Source of the DNA: Nocardia altamirensis NBRC 108246
GTDB lineage: Bacteria > Actinomycetota > Actinomycetes > Mycobacteriales > Mycobacteriaceae
NCBI RefSeq assembly: GCF_001612685.1
Contig: NZ_BDAY01000044.1
Location: forward strand, 1-58,695
DNA: 58,695 bases
Direction of reading: 5' to 3'
Of the stretch, positions 8,534 to 15,348 are shown piece after piece. Under the pieces are notes generated by a model. That model was not told the DNA's origin. It ran no database searches and saw only the letters and a list, made by a program, of their open reading frames with translations. The position numbers and the translations under genes are program-made. Numbering within the stretch: position 1 is the first letter of the stretch; each line of letters starts with the position of its first letter.

Positions 8534-8563
8534 GCGGGACCCGCGGATGTTCGCGGGTCCCGC
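8534..8563. terminator. Bidirectional terminator between convergent genes
   Basis: GCGGGACCCGCG (8534-8545) and CGCGGGTCCCGC (8552-8563) form a perfect 12-bp stem with a six-base loop. It fills the 45-bp gap between the convergent CqsA-like and EF-Tu-like genes. Confidence 0.75.
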
Positions 8564-8572
8564 GCTCCGGCC

Positions 8573-9751
8573 CTACTCGGTGGCGAGCACCGTACCCGCG
8601 CCGACGGTGCGGCCGCCTTCGCGGAGCACGAAGCCGAGCCCGGGCTCGACCGGCGCGGGCCGCCCGAGCCGGACGGTCAGCTCGACCGTGTCACCGGGCA
8701 GCGCCAGCGAGATGTCGTCAGGCAGCGTCACGTCGCCGACCACATCGCCGGTGCGCAGGTAGAACTGCGGCCGATAGCCGGTGGTGATCGGCGTACGCCT
8801 GCCACCTTCCGCGGTGCCGAGCAGGTACACGCGGGCGGTGAACCCGGTGTGCACGGCAACGCTGCCCGGCTCGGCGACGACCTGTCCGCGGCGCACCTGG
8901 CCGCGTTGGAGGCCGCGAAGCAGCAAGGCGACATTGTCCCCCGCCTCCGCGACTTCCATTGTCCGACCGAAGGTTTCGACACCGGTGACGACCGTGGTCA
9001 GCTCGTCACCGAGGCCGAGCACCGCCACCCGATCGCCGAGCCGCACCCGGCCGCGCTCCACCGCACCGGTGACAACGGTGCCTCGACCGGTGATGGTGAG
9101 GACGTTCTCCACCGGAAGCAGGAACGGCGCGTCCGTGTAGCGGACCGGGGTCGGCACGTGCGTGTCGACGGCGTCGAGCAGGCCGAGCAGCGCGTCGGTC
9201 CATTGCGCGTCGCCCTCGAGCGCACGCAGGCCCGACACCCGGACGACCGGCAGGTCGGCGCCGGGATAGCCCTGCTCGGTGAGCAATTCGCGCACCTCCA
9301 GCTCGATCAGGTCGAGCAGTTCCGGGTCGCCGACGTCGGCCTTGTTCATGGCGACGACGATGTGCTCGACGCCGACCTGACGGGCGAGCAGCACGTGCTC
9401 GGTCGTCTGCGGCATCACGCCGTCCTGCGCGGAGACCACCAGGATGGCGCCGTCGAGCTGGGCGGCGCCGGTGATCATGTTCTTCACGAAGTCGGCGTGA
9501 CCCGGCATGTCGATGTGCGCGTAATGCCGGGTGGCCGTTTCGTATTCGACGTGCGCGATGTTGATGGTGATGCCGCGCTGCGCCTCCTCCGGCGCGCGAT
9601 CGATCCGGTCGAACGGCACGAAGCTGCCGCCACCGCGCTGGGCGAGCACCTTGGTGATCGCCGCGGTGAGGGTGGTCTTGCCGTGATCGACGTGGCCCAT
9701 CGTGCCGATGTTGAGGTGCGGCTTGGTGCGGACATAGGTCTTCTTGGACAT
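8573..9751 (-). CDS. Divergent elongation factor Tu paralogue, 392 aa
   Basis: This is a full-length translational GTPase with all three EF-Tu domains. G1 is GHVDHGKT (residues 19-26), followed by RGITIN, DMPGHAD, NKAD and SGL. Housekeeping EF-Tu usually has DCPGHAD, NKCD and SAL. It ends GGRTVGAGTVLATE instead of the usual lysine-rich tail. By counting back from the C-terminus, the residue equivalent to E. coli Ala375 is Val375 (LGFVLREGG in place of LRFAIREGG). No ribosomal protein or fusA genes flank it, so it is not the str-operon tuf. I start it at MSKKTYVRTKPH (ATG 9751) with AGGAA upstream. It resembles extra tuf genes such as Streptomyces tuf3. A role in inhibitor resistance or stress is inference. 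Confidence 0.9.
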   Translation of the reverse strand: MSKKTYVRTKPHLNIGTMGHVDHGKTTLTAAITKVLAQRGGGSFVPFDRIDRAPEEAQRGITINIAHVEYETATRHYAHIDMPGHADFVKNMITGAAQLDGAILVVSAQDGVMPQTTEHVLLARQVGVEHIVVAMNKADVGDPELLDLIELEVRELLTEQGYPGADLPVVRVSGLRALEGDAQWTDALLGLLDAVDTHVPTPVRYTDAPFLLPVENVLTITGRGTVVTGAVERGRVRLGDRVAVLGLGDELTTVVTGVETFGRTMEVAEAGDNVALLLRGLQRGQVRRGQVVAEPGSVAVHTGFTARVYLLGTAEGGRRTPITTGYRPQFYLRTGDVVGDVTLPDDISLALPGDTVELTVRLGRPAPVEPGLGFVLREGGRTVGAGTVLATE

Positions 9752-9772
9752 GTTGTTTCCTGGCTGCCCTGC

Positions 9773-9863
9773 GGGCACGAGCGTGCCCGACGGTGTCGAG
9801 CGGGACCTCATGCGACGGGGGGACCTTCCCCGTCCGAGGTCCCGGGACATCCCGGGGAAGGTC
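9773..9863 (-). promoter_or_regulatory. EF-Tu leader with two hairpins
   Basis: Reading toward the EF-Tu gene, a 10-bp stem (GACCTTCCCC, 9863-9854 against 9831-9822) encloses a smaller C/G-rich hairpin. It is followed by a GGGCAC/GTGCCC stem (9773-9788) ending 22 bases before the start codon. The first stem overlaps the stop codon of a 35-codon ORF. The arrangement resembles a leader with attenuation-type structure, but no U-run follows either stem. Confidence 0.4.
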
Positions 9864-9969
9864 AGCTTCGGGCGCCGTCGAGCAGCGCGGCCGGTGCGGC
9901 CGAGGCTGCCAGGGCAGCAGCCATCGCGCCCGCGACTGCGGACGATGCGGCGATGGCGTAGCTGAACAT
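9862..9969 (-). CDS. Possible 35-aa leader peptide upstream of the EF-Tu paralogue
   Basis: A short ORF starts MFSYAIAASSAVAG, is mostly Ala with hydrophobic residues, and ends DGARS. Its stop codon overlaps the distal arm of a 10-bp stem. It has no clear ribosome-binding site, so translation is uncertain. It could be a small membrane peptide or a leader ORF for the downstream EF-Tu paralogue. An Ala-rich ORF in GC-rich DNA can also arise by chance. Confidence 0.3.
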   Translation of the reverse strand: MFSYAIAASSAVAGAMAAALAASAAPAALLDGARS

Positions 9970-10069
9970 GCGGGGAATGGTACGGGCGGGCACCAGGTGC
10001 GCGCGAAGTATTTTCGCGTTGCTTGTCACGATGGAGTGCGTAGCTGCGAAAACGTCACCGGAACACAAA

Positions 10070-10101
10070 AATCCGACCCCGTCGAACAACAGGGTCGGAT
10101 T
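10070..10101 (-). terminator. Rho-independent terminator of the small secreted protein gene
   Basis: On the reverse strand AATCCGACCC (10101-10092) pairs perfectly with GGGTCGGATT (10079-10070) across a 12-base loop, and the transcript continues TTTTG. The stem lies 58 bases past the stop of the reverse-strand gene ending at 10159. This is the clearest intrinsic terminator in the window. Confidence 0.8.
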
Positions 10102-10158
10102 CGAGTGCAGAAGTCGGCGGGCCGCTCGGTGCCCATCACACCGAGCCCCCGTGGTCGA

Positions 10159-10380
10159 CTACGGCTTGGGGCAGAGGGCGCCACCCGGGCACATCGCGCC
10201 ACTGCCGCCATTCAGGGCCTTGACGATGCCTTCGAGGAGCAACGCCGAACCGGTGGCCGGCGCGGCCGGGGTCTCGCCGGCGGCCTGCGCGAGGCCGGCG
10301 CCGGACATGCTGATGGCAGCGGCAGCGAGACACACGGCACCGAAAGTACGGAACTTCTTCAAGGATTTTCCCCATCTCAT
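10159..10380 (-). CDS. Small secreted protein, 73 aa
   Basis: It begins MRWGKSLKKF, a basic n-region, followed by a hydrophobic core (TFGAVCLAAAAISMSGAGL) and an AQAA cleavage site near residue 30. The predicted mature peptide is about 43 residues and carries two cysteines near its end (MCPGGALCPKP). ATG 10380 is chosen because the signal peptide starts there; an in-frame GTG two codons upstream is possible. A good intrinsic terminator follows. I do not recognise the family, although small Ala-rich secreted proteins with a Cys pair are common in Nocardia. An ATGGACA palindrome lies 75 bases upstream. Confidence 0.7.
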   Translation of the reverse strand: MRWGKSLKKFRTFGAVCLAAAAISMSGAGLAQAAGETPAAPATGSALLLEGIVKALNGGSGAMCPGGALCPKP

Positions 10381-10838
10381 AGGAACGGACCGACACCTAC
10401 CTCGATGTCGACCCGATAGAGATATCACGGAGCCGTCAGACTGAATGCCCCTTCATGGACATGTGTCCATCTGCTAAGTAACTGAGAATTCGCGGGAAAA
10501 TCTCCGTGCTGCCATGGACAATCGGTGCTGATCCTCGTTGTGCAATCAACCCTGGGCCGTGGCCGTTCACCGTTCGTTCCTCGGCACGTCACCAATACTC
10601 CATGGTGGCAACTCATTGGCTAACGTGAGATTTGAGTCACAATGTTGCGCTCTACGGCGAGTCGACGCCTGTTCAGCGACACGTGCCACACAAAGCATGG
10701 TCAAAACCAAAGGCGGAGAGGGCATCTCCGCATCATCGCAGCGTCATTGTCACATCATCGGCGATTGCATATTCCACGCCCAACCTGTAATAGACCGGAT
10801 TGCCGCATACGTCGAACTTCGAAAAGCTGTCTGGATGT
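10381..10838. other. Intergenic region with one operator-like palindrome
   Basis: This 458-bp interval lies between two reverse-strand genes. The only clear signal is ATGGACA-TG-TGTCCAT at 10455-10470, plus a further ATGGACA half-site at 10514-10520. An open frame on the reverse strand near 10733-10860 reads protein-like at its end (FDVCGNPVYYRLGVEYAI), but it lacks a credible start. I do not call a gene. Confidence 0.5.
10455..10470. promoter_or_regulatory. 16-bp palindrome ATGGACA-TG-TGTCCAT
   Basis: A perfect palindrome lies 75 bp upstream of the small secreted protein gene, with another half-site at 10514-10520. It looks like an operator for a dimeric repressor. The cognate regulator is not identifiable here. 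Confidence 0.45.
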
Positions 10839-11765
10839 TTACCGTGTGCGCTGCGCAACAACCCATCTGAAAGCTTCCGCCTTGGAACGTGCACCCTCCG
10901 CGGCGCGAGAACGATTCGGTTCGCCGAGATCGGCGAGCAGATCCTCGGCAAGGCCGACGAGCGCGGCAAGGGTAGCTGGGGTGAACCACTCGGGCCGGGT
11001 GGCGAACAGGAGGTCTTCGCTGGCGGTATTGCCGCTGGCGCCGGGCGCGAACGGGCAGCCACCGAGGCCGCCGAGCGCACCGTCGACCATCGTCGCGCCC
11101 GCCTCGATCGCGGCAAGGGTGTTCGCGACACCCATCCCCCAGGTGTCATGGCCGTGAAAGACGATGCGGCGCTGCGGAGTTCGCGTGCGGACGGCGGAGA
11201 CCAACGCGGCGACCTCGGCCGGATTGGCCTGGCCGAGCGTGTCGGCGAGCACGATGTCCCCCGCGCCCTCGGTGCGCGGGTCGTTCGCGATCGCGAGCAC
11301 CCGCTCCGGATCGACCGGACCGTCGAACGGGCAGGTGAAGCTGGTGGCCAGGCACAGCTGGATCGAGCCACCCGCCTGCTCGGCAAGGCGCACCGCATCG
11401 GGCATAGCCGCGACGCTGTCCTCGGTGGTGCGCCCGATATTGGCCTTGTTGTGCGCATCCGACACCGAAAAGCAGTACTGGAAATGCCGAACGCCCGCGG
11501 CGGCCGCCTTCTCCACATGGCGCGGCGTCGCCACCCACACCCAACAGCGTTGCAGCTCTTCGGGACTCAACGCGCCGATGAGCTCCATCGTGTTCGCCAT
11601 GGGCGGGACCAGATCGGGCCGCGCCATCGAACCGATCTCCAGCGCGGGCACACCGAGCGCGAGCAGCCGCCGGACGATGTCCACCTTGCGCTCGACCGGC
11701 AGTACCTTTCCGGTGAGCTGCAAGCCATCTCGCAGCGTCACATCGCGCAGGATCGCGGTGGTCAC
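10839..11765 (-). CDS. Hydroxymethylglutaryl-CoA lyase-like enzyme, 308 aa
   Basis: This is a TIM-barrel lyase of the HMGL family. It has the N-terminal RDVTLRDGLQ catalytic segment, the metal-binding HGHDTWGMG, and the family signature GLGGCPFAPGASGN with the catalytic cysteine, followed by ASEDLL. The family cleaves HMG-CoA to acetyl-CoA and acetoacetate, or splits related 3-hydroxyacyl-CoAs. GTG 11765 is the likely start: it overlaps the TGA of a 55-codon ORF (GTGA), which indicates translational coupling. Upstream on the same strand lies a CaiB-type CoA-transferase. I infer that the pair activates and then cleaves a 3-hydroxy-dicarboxylate such as 3-hydroxy-3-methylglutarate. The true substrate is unknown. 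Confidence 0.88.
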   Translation of the reverse strand: MTTAILRDVTLRDGLQLTGKVLPVERKVDIVRRLLALGVPALEIGSMARPDLVPPMANTMELIGALSPEELQRCWVWVATPRHVEKAAAAGVRHFQYCFSVSDAHNKANIGRTTEDSVAAMPDAVRLAEQAGGSIQLCLATSFTCPFDGPVDPERVLAIANDPRTEGAGDIVLADTLGQANPAEVAALVSAVRTRTPQRRIVFHGHDTWGMGVANTLAAIEAGATMVDGALGGLGGCPFAPGASGNTASEDLLFATRPEWFTPATLAALVGLAEDLLADLGEPNRSRAAEGARSKAEAFRWVVAQRTR

Positions 11766-11929
11766 CGCTCGTCTCGCTCCTGCCGCGGTGCGCACATCAC
11801 GCCGCCCCAAGGCTTTTCGTGCACGCCCGCCGGGTTCGGATGCACCGTCGGCCTGGTGAACCCCGGCGACCGCACATCGCGGGCACCCCGCCCCGGTGGC
11901 CGTCGCCGATCTTCTCGCCTGTAACTCAT
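11762..11929 (-). CDS. Small hypothetical protein, 55 aa, coupled to HMG-CoA-lyase-like gene
   Basis: A 55-codon ORF starts at ATG 11929 with a consensus GGAGG five bases upstream and ends in a GTGA overlap with the lyase start. It begins MSYRREDRRRPPGRG and is basic and proline-rich, with no recognisable domain. Its Shine-Dalgarno and start region (GGAGGCTTCATGA) is an exact 13-bp copy of the end of the upstream CoA-transferase gene 38 bp away, which suggests a local duplication. Translation seems likely from the signals. It may serve mainly to carry ribosomes to the lyase start. Confidence 0.5.
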   Translation of the reverse strand: MSYRREDRRRPPGRGARDVRSPGFTRPTVHPNPAGVHEKPWGGVMCAPRQERDER

Positions 11930-11976
11930 GAAGCCTCCGGTGTCGTGCGGGAGTGCCGATGCATCATGAAGCCTCC
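11926..11976 (-). repeat. 13-bp direct repeat duplicating a gene end
   Basis: On the reverse strand GGAGGCTTCATGA occurs at 11976-11964, where it encodes the last residues and stop of the CoA-transferase, and again at 11938-11926, where it supplies the ribosome-binding site and start of the 55-aa ORF. The first copy also holds an ATG that opens a 13-codon ORF ending at the second copy. Confidence 0.7.
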
Positions 11977-13187
11977 TGAAGGGCATCGATCTCGGCGTCA
12001 CTCATGCCGAGCAGGCCCGACAGCACCTCGCGGGTGTGCTCGCCGAGGTCGGGGCCGACATTGCGGATAGGCAGGGATTGTTCGCCGATCACCGGGACGA
12101 TGCCTGGAAAACCGACCGTTTTCGGTTCCGCCGCACCGACGTCCACCGAGAAGGGCTGAATCATGTTGCGCGCCTTGTACTGCTCGTCGTCGACGATGTC
12201 GGCGGCAGTATAGATCGGACCGCACGGGATACCGGCCGCTTCGAGCAGTTTCAATGCCTCGGCGCGGGTGTGCTGCACGGTCCATTCGGCGATCGCCGCG
12301 TCCAGGCGCTCGTGCTGACGCCAGCGGCCCGCGTTGTCGTGCAGGTCCGGGTCGGCCGCCAGATCAGGGCGGCCGATCACCTGCATGTAGCGCTGGAAGA
12401 TAGCGTCGCCGTTGCCGCCGATGATGATGCTGACGCCGTCGCTGCACGGGTAGGCGTTGCTCGGCGCGATGCCCTCGACCAGCCCGCCGACGCGCTCGCG
12501 GTTGATGCCGTAGGCGAGGTAGTCCGGCACCAGCGATTCCATCACCGACAGGATCGTCTCGTTGAGCGCGACGTCGATGATGCGCTCCCGCAACGGAATC
12601 GGCGCCTGTCCCGCGGGCTTGCGCTCGCGCTGGAACAGCGCCATCACGGTGCCGAAGGCGGCATAGATGCCCGCGATCGAGTCGCCGATGGACACCCCGG
12701 TGCGCACCGGCGGCCGGTCCGGGTCACCCATCAACTCACGCAGACCGCCGATCGCCTCGGCGACCGCGGCGAAGCCGGGCCGCGACGCGTGCGGACCGGT
12801 CTGCCCGTAGCCGGAGATTCTGGTGATCACCAGGTCGGGGTTGACCTCGTTGAGCACCTCGGGCCCGAGCCCCCACTTCTCCAGCATCCCTGGGCGAAAA
12901 TTCTCCAGCAGCACATCGCAGCGCCGGATCAGGTCGAGCACGACGCCGCGGCCTGCCTCGGTGCGTAGGTCGAGGGTGATCGACTTCTTGTTCCGGTTGA
13001 CGGTCCGGTACAGCATCGAGGTGTCGCCGCCGTATAACCGCCAGTTGCGCAATTCATCGCCCGCCTGCGGCCGCTCCACCTTGATCACCTCGGCGCCGAA
13101 GTCGCCGAGAATGCGCCCCGCGGTCGGCGCGGCAATGTAATTGCCCAGCTCCAGGACGCGGACACCGTCCAACGGCCGAATACTCAT
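11964..13187 (-). CDS. CaiB/BaiF (class III) CoA-transferase, 407 aa
   Basis: This is a family III CoA-transferase. The N-terminus reads PLDGVRVLELGNYIAAPTAG, followed by DFGAEVIKVERP, NRNKKSITLDLRTEAG and LLENFRPGMLEKWGLG. The active-site aspartate is probably in GVSIGDSIAG. These enzymes move CoA between carboxylic acids through an aspartyl-CoA intermediate. The closest functional analogy I can offer is the SUGCT/itaconate/citramalate CoA-transferase group. ATG 13187 begins MSIRPLDG. Together with the downstream HMG-CoA-lyase-like gene it makes a plausible activation and cleavage pair for a branched hydroxydicarboxylate. Confidence 0.9.
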   Translation of the reverse strand: MSIRPLDGVRVLELGNYIAAPTAGRILGDFGAEVIKVERPQAGDELRNWRLYGGDTSMLYRTVNRNKKSITLDLRTEAGRGVVLDLIRRCDVLLENFRPGMLEKWGLGPEVLNEVNPDLVITRISGYGQTGPHASRPGFAAVAEAIGGLRELMGDPDRPPVRTGVSIGDSIAGIYAAFGTVMALFQRERKPAGQAPIPLRERIIDVALNETILSVMESLVPDYLAYGINRERVGGLVEGIAPSNAYPCSDGVSIIIGGNGDAIFQRYMQVIGRPDLAADPDLHDNAGRWRQHERLDAAIAEWTVQHTRAEALKLLEAAGIPCGPIYTAADIVDDEQYKARNMIQPFSVDVGAAEPKTVGFPGIVPVIGEQSLPIRNVGPDLGEHTREVLSGLLGMSDAEIDALQEAS

Positions 13188-13310
13188 CGCACCAGTATCC
13201 GGGATCGCTTCGCTCACCCGATCAACGTATACCGTTCGCCGGGCGCGGCGGTGCAACCGCACGACCCCGCAACCGCGGCGGGCCCTGCGGGTAAACCGCG
13301 CAAAAGCCGT

Positions 13311-14240
13311 TCATGAGGCAAGCCGGACCGGTTCCTCGACGATCGAATAGTGCTCGGCGTTGCCGGTGTGCACGACGCTCGCGGCGCCGTCGACACCGAC
13401 CGGGATATCGCCGGCCAGCGTGATGCGGGTCAGCTTGCGCGGCTGGTCGTCGTAGTCGTCGATGGCGTAGTGCTGCGTCGCGCGGTTGTCCCAAATCGCA
13501 ACGTCACCGGGCGACCAGTTCCAGCGAACCGTGTTCTCCAGGCGGGTCACCCGGTCCTGGAACAGCCGGAACAGCGCCTGGGATTCGGTGGCGGACAGTC
13601 CGACGAAATGCTTGACGAAATGCCCGAGCAGCAGCGCTCGCTCGCCGGACTCCGGATGCACGCGGACCACCGGATGTTCGGTCTCGAAGTAGCTCGATTC
13701 GAACTCGGCCCGATAGGCCTCGGTCTTCGGCCGCAGCGGCTCGACCGCGCGGTCGGCGTAGTCGTAGACGTTGGTGTGCACCGCGCGCAGGCTCTCGGCG
13801 AGCCGCTTGAGCGGCTCGGGCAGCGACTCGTATGCAGCGACGGTGGAGGCCCACGTCGTCGATCCACCGTAGGTCGGCAGGTGCACCGCGCGCAGGATCG
13901 ACGCCTTCGGAACCCGATCGACGAACGTGACATCGGTGTGCCAGCTGTTGGCCTTGCCGTGCTCGGAATCGATGGCCAGGCTCTTCACCCCGTGCGAGGT
14001 GACCGTCGGGTGCGGCGTGGTCGGGCTGCCGAGCAGCTGCGCGAACGCGTACTGCCCGTCCTCATCCAGGTGATCCTGGCCGCGGAAGAAGATCACCTTG
14101 TGCGCCACCAGCGCCCGCCGAATCGCCTCGACCGTCGACCCGTCCAGATCACCGCCGAGCCGGACGTTGCCGACCTGAGCGCCGATCCGCGCGCCGAGTT
14201 TGGTCACCGAAACCGTGCCGAGTACTGATGCGACCGTCAT
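13311..14240 (-). CDS. TauD/TfdA-family Fe(II)/2-oxoglutarate dioxygenase, 309 aa
   Basis: This is a non-haem iron oxygenase. The HxD iron-binding motif is in SWHTDVTF near residue 105. The distal histidine is in RATQHYAIDDYDD, and the 2-oxoglutarate-binding arginine is in RKLTRITLAGD. The early FFRGQDHLDEDGQYAFAQLLG segment is typical of taurine dioxygenase and alkylsulfatase AtsK. The family hydroxylates alpha to a sulfonate, sulfate or ether oxygen so that the product decomposes. ATG 14240 has AGGTGAG upstream. It is on the same strand as the CoA-transferase gene and 123 bp upstream of it. Taurine or alkyl-sulfate use is likely but unproven. Confidence 0.88.
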   Translation of the reverse strand: MTVASVLGTVSVTKLGARIGAQVGNVRLGGDLDGSTVEAIRRALVAHKVIFFRGQDHLDEDGQYAFAQLLGSPTTPHPTVTSHGVKSLAIDSEHGKANSWHTDVTFVDRVPKASILRAVHLPTYGGSTTWASTVAAYESLPEPLKRLAESLRAVHTNVYDYADRAVEPLRPKTEAYRAEFESSYFETEHPVVRVHPESGERALLLGHFVKHFVGLSATESQALFRLFQDRVTRLENTVRWNWSPGDVAIWDNRATQHYAIDDYDDQPRKLTRITLAGDIPVGVDGAASVVHTGNAEHYSIVEEPVRLAS

Positions 14241-14384
14241 GAGCTCACCTTCGCTGTCGAGATCCTGTGCTGCACTCTCACCACACACCGAATCCGCCAC
14301 CCCCACCAGCCTTTCCGTCGCCCTGATCCCAACCACCCCTCTCCGCACACCTCGCCCGTGCCCCGTTCGCCGAGGATGAGCCCG

Positions 14385-14440
14385 CGAGTGGGACATGGTG
14401 GAGGCGTCTACGGCGTGTCGCCTCCACCATGTCCCACTCG
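14385..14440. repeat. Perfect 22-bp inverted repeat
   Basis: The arms at 14385-14406 and 14419-14440 are exact reverse complements, separated by 12 bases. The left arm starts CGAGTGGGACATGG and ends GGAGGCG. There is no U-run. It lies 145 bp upstream of the tauD-like start. It could be a strong hairpin, a protein-binding palindrome or a remnant mobile-element end. Confidence 0.85.
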
Positions 14441-14659
14441 TGAGGTGGTGGCTGCTCGAGCGGGACGCCGCAATGTTCGCCGTGCGAATCCGGCGGGCGT
14501 GAACGGCTGCCAACCCGAGACTGGTTGCTGTACCGCATTTCTCGGCGTTGTCGTCATCAACCGACGAACGCAGTCATGCCGCATGGCCATCCGCGGGCGA
14601 CCGTCCCACAGGCCCATCGGACGGCCTACCTCGCCCTGATCCCAACCATGGGGCGGTTC

Positions 14660-14721
14660 CACAGACCGTTCATATTGTCCACAGAGGTTGCAAGGCTTGT
14701 GGACCGCATGAGCGGTCTGTG
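14660..14721. repeat. Nested imperfect hairpin with DnaA-box-like core
   Basis: CACAGACCGTTCA (14660-14672) pairs with TGAGCGGTCTGTG (14709-14721) with one mismatch. Inside a symmetrical 4-by-4 internal loop, GTCCACA (14677-14683) pairs with TGTGGAC (14698-14704). TTGTCCACA at 14675-14683 equals the mycobacterial DnaA-box consensus. Confidence 0.65.
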
Positions 14722-14783
14722 AGTGTGCCTGGAACTCTGGGTGTACAGAGGGCTGCGGCGGACGGCCTGCGCCCCCAACGAAA

Positions 14784-14881
14784 ATCCGCACCGCCTCTGT
14801 GCATCCGCACTCGTTCTGGGCGCCCTGAATGAGTGCGGATCACTAGAACCAGTGCGGATTCACAGAAAGAGTGCGGATCCA
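14784..14881. repeat. Five GTGCGGAT motifs at exact 19-bp spacing, two inverted and three direct
   Basis: ATCCGCAC occurs at 14784-14791 and 14803-14810. GTGCGGAT occurs at 14833-14840, 14852-14859 and 14871-14878. Spacing within each group is exactly 19 bp, and the two groups face each other across a short centre. The 11-base spacers share a CACAGA-like core in several units, so the true unit is a 19-bp degenerate repeat. The arrangement resembles iterons or a multi-site operator. Confidence 0.85.
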
Positions 14882-15045
14882 CGAGCGACGTCGACGGCAA
14901 AGGGCGTGGGCTACGTCGCCCGGCGCTCGCATGCCTCACCGTAGGGTCGGCCTTTGTGAGGTACCGATCCCGCAGCCCGGTCGACTTCTTCACCATCGCT
15001 GGTGTCGCTGATCCACAACGCGTTCCGGCGATTCCGCCCGTACCT

Positions 15046-15082
15046 GGCGCTGCAGCTCAGCGATTAGCTGAGCTGCAGCGCC
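15046..15082. repeat. Perfect 15-bp stem-loop
   Basis: GGCGCTGCAGCTCAG (15046-15060) and CTGAGCTGCAGCGCC (15068-15082) are separated by seven bases. The hairpin is strong, with no U-run. It lies 264 bp past the stop of the reverse-strand endonuclease IV gene, so it might act as a late terminator. Confidence 0.7.
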
Positions 15083-15245
15083 AACGAACCAGCCAGTCCC
15101 CACACACGCAACACAAATCCTGGCCACCCGATCGCGGCCAGCATCTCACCCACCGCGGCCAGCATCCCCCATCGCCACGCACATCACCATGGTTCTCGCC
15201 CTGTCGGCCACCCTCAAACCGGGCCCCACCTGATACTTCTCGACC

Positions 15246-15314
15246 TACTGCCTCGACCTCTATCTATCCACTGCCTCGAGCGCTATCCACCTACTGCCCC
15301 AAGCTCTATCTACT
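15246..15314. repeat. Three tandem copies of a 23-bp repeat
   Basis: Units start at 15246, 15269 and 15292. Each reads approximately YACTGCCYCGA, followed by a CTATC-containing tail. They lie just downstream of the endonuclease IV stop codon, and no function is evident. Confidence 0.65.
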
Positions 15315-15348
15315 TCGTCCATTCGCGCCCAGGACGTGCTCACCACCC

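Larger units (their letters stand above)
14241..15348. other. Gene-free, repeat-rich interval of 1.1 kb
   Basis: No ORF in this interval has convincing protein character or start signals. It contains a 22-bp perfect inverted repeat, a nested hairpin with a DnaA-box-like TTGTCCACA, five phased GTGCGGAT motifs, a 15-bp stem-loop and a 23-bp triplet repeat, each listed separately. Divergent flanking genes are not involved: tauD-like and nfo-like genes both read on the reverse strand. Confidence 0.7.

Noticed and set aside
10425..10616. 63-codon reverse ORF before the small secreted protein gene
   Set aside because: No signal peptide, domain or start signal, and it runs through the ATGGACA palindrome.
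10733..10870. Reverse-strand frame ending FDVCGNPVYYRLGVEYAI
   Set aside because: The end looks protein-like, but there is no good start or ribosome-binding site and the upstream part lies in the wrong frame of the lyase gene. It may be a relic; not called.
14408..14791. 127-codon reverse frame inside the repeat-rich interval
   Set aside because: It crosses the palindromes and has no coding character.
14660..14881. Chromosomal or plasmid replication origin
   Set aside because: Only one exact DnaA-box match, no dnaA, parAB or rep gene, and no AT-rich unwinding stretch. The array is reported as iteron-like in form only.
14784..14881. CRISPR array
   Set aside because: Units are 19 bp with degenerate spacers and mixed orientation; no cas genes.
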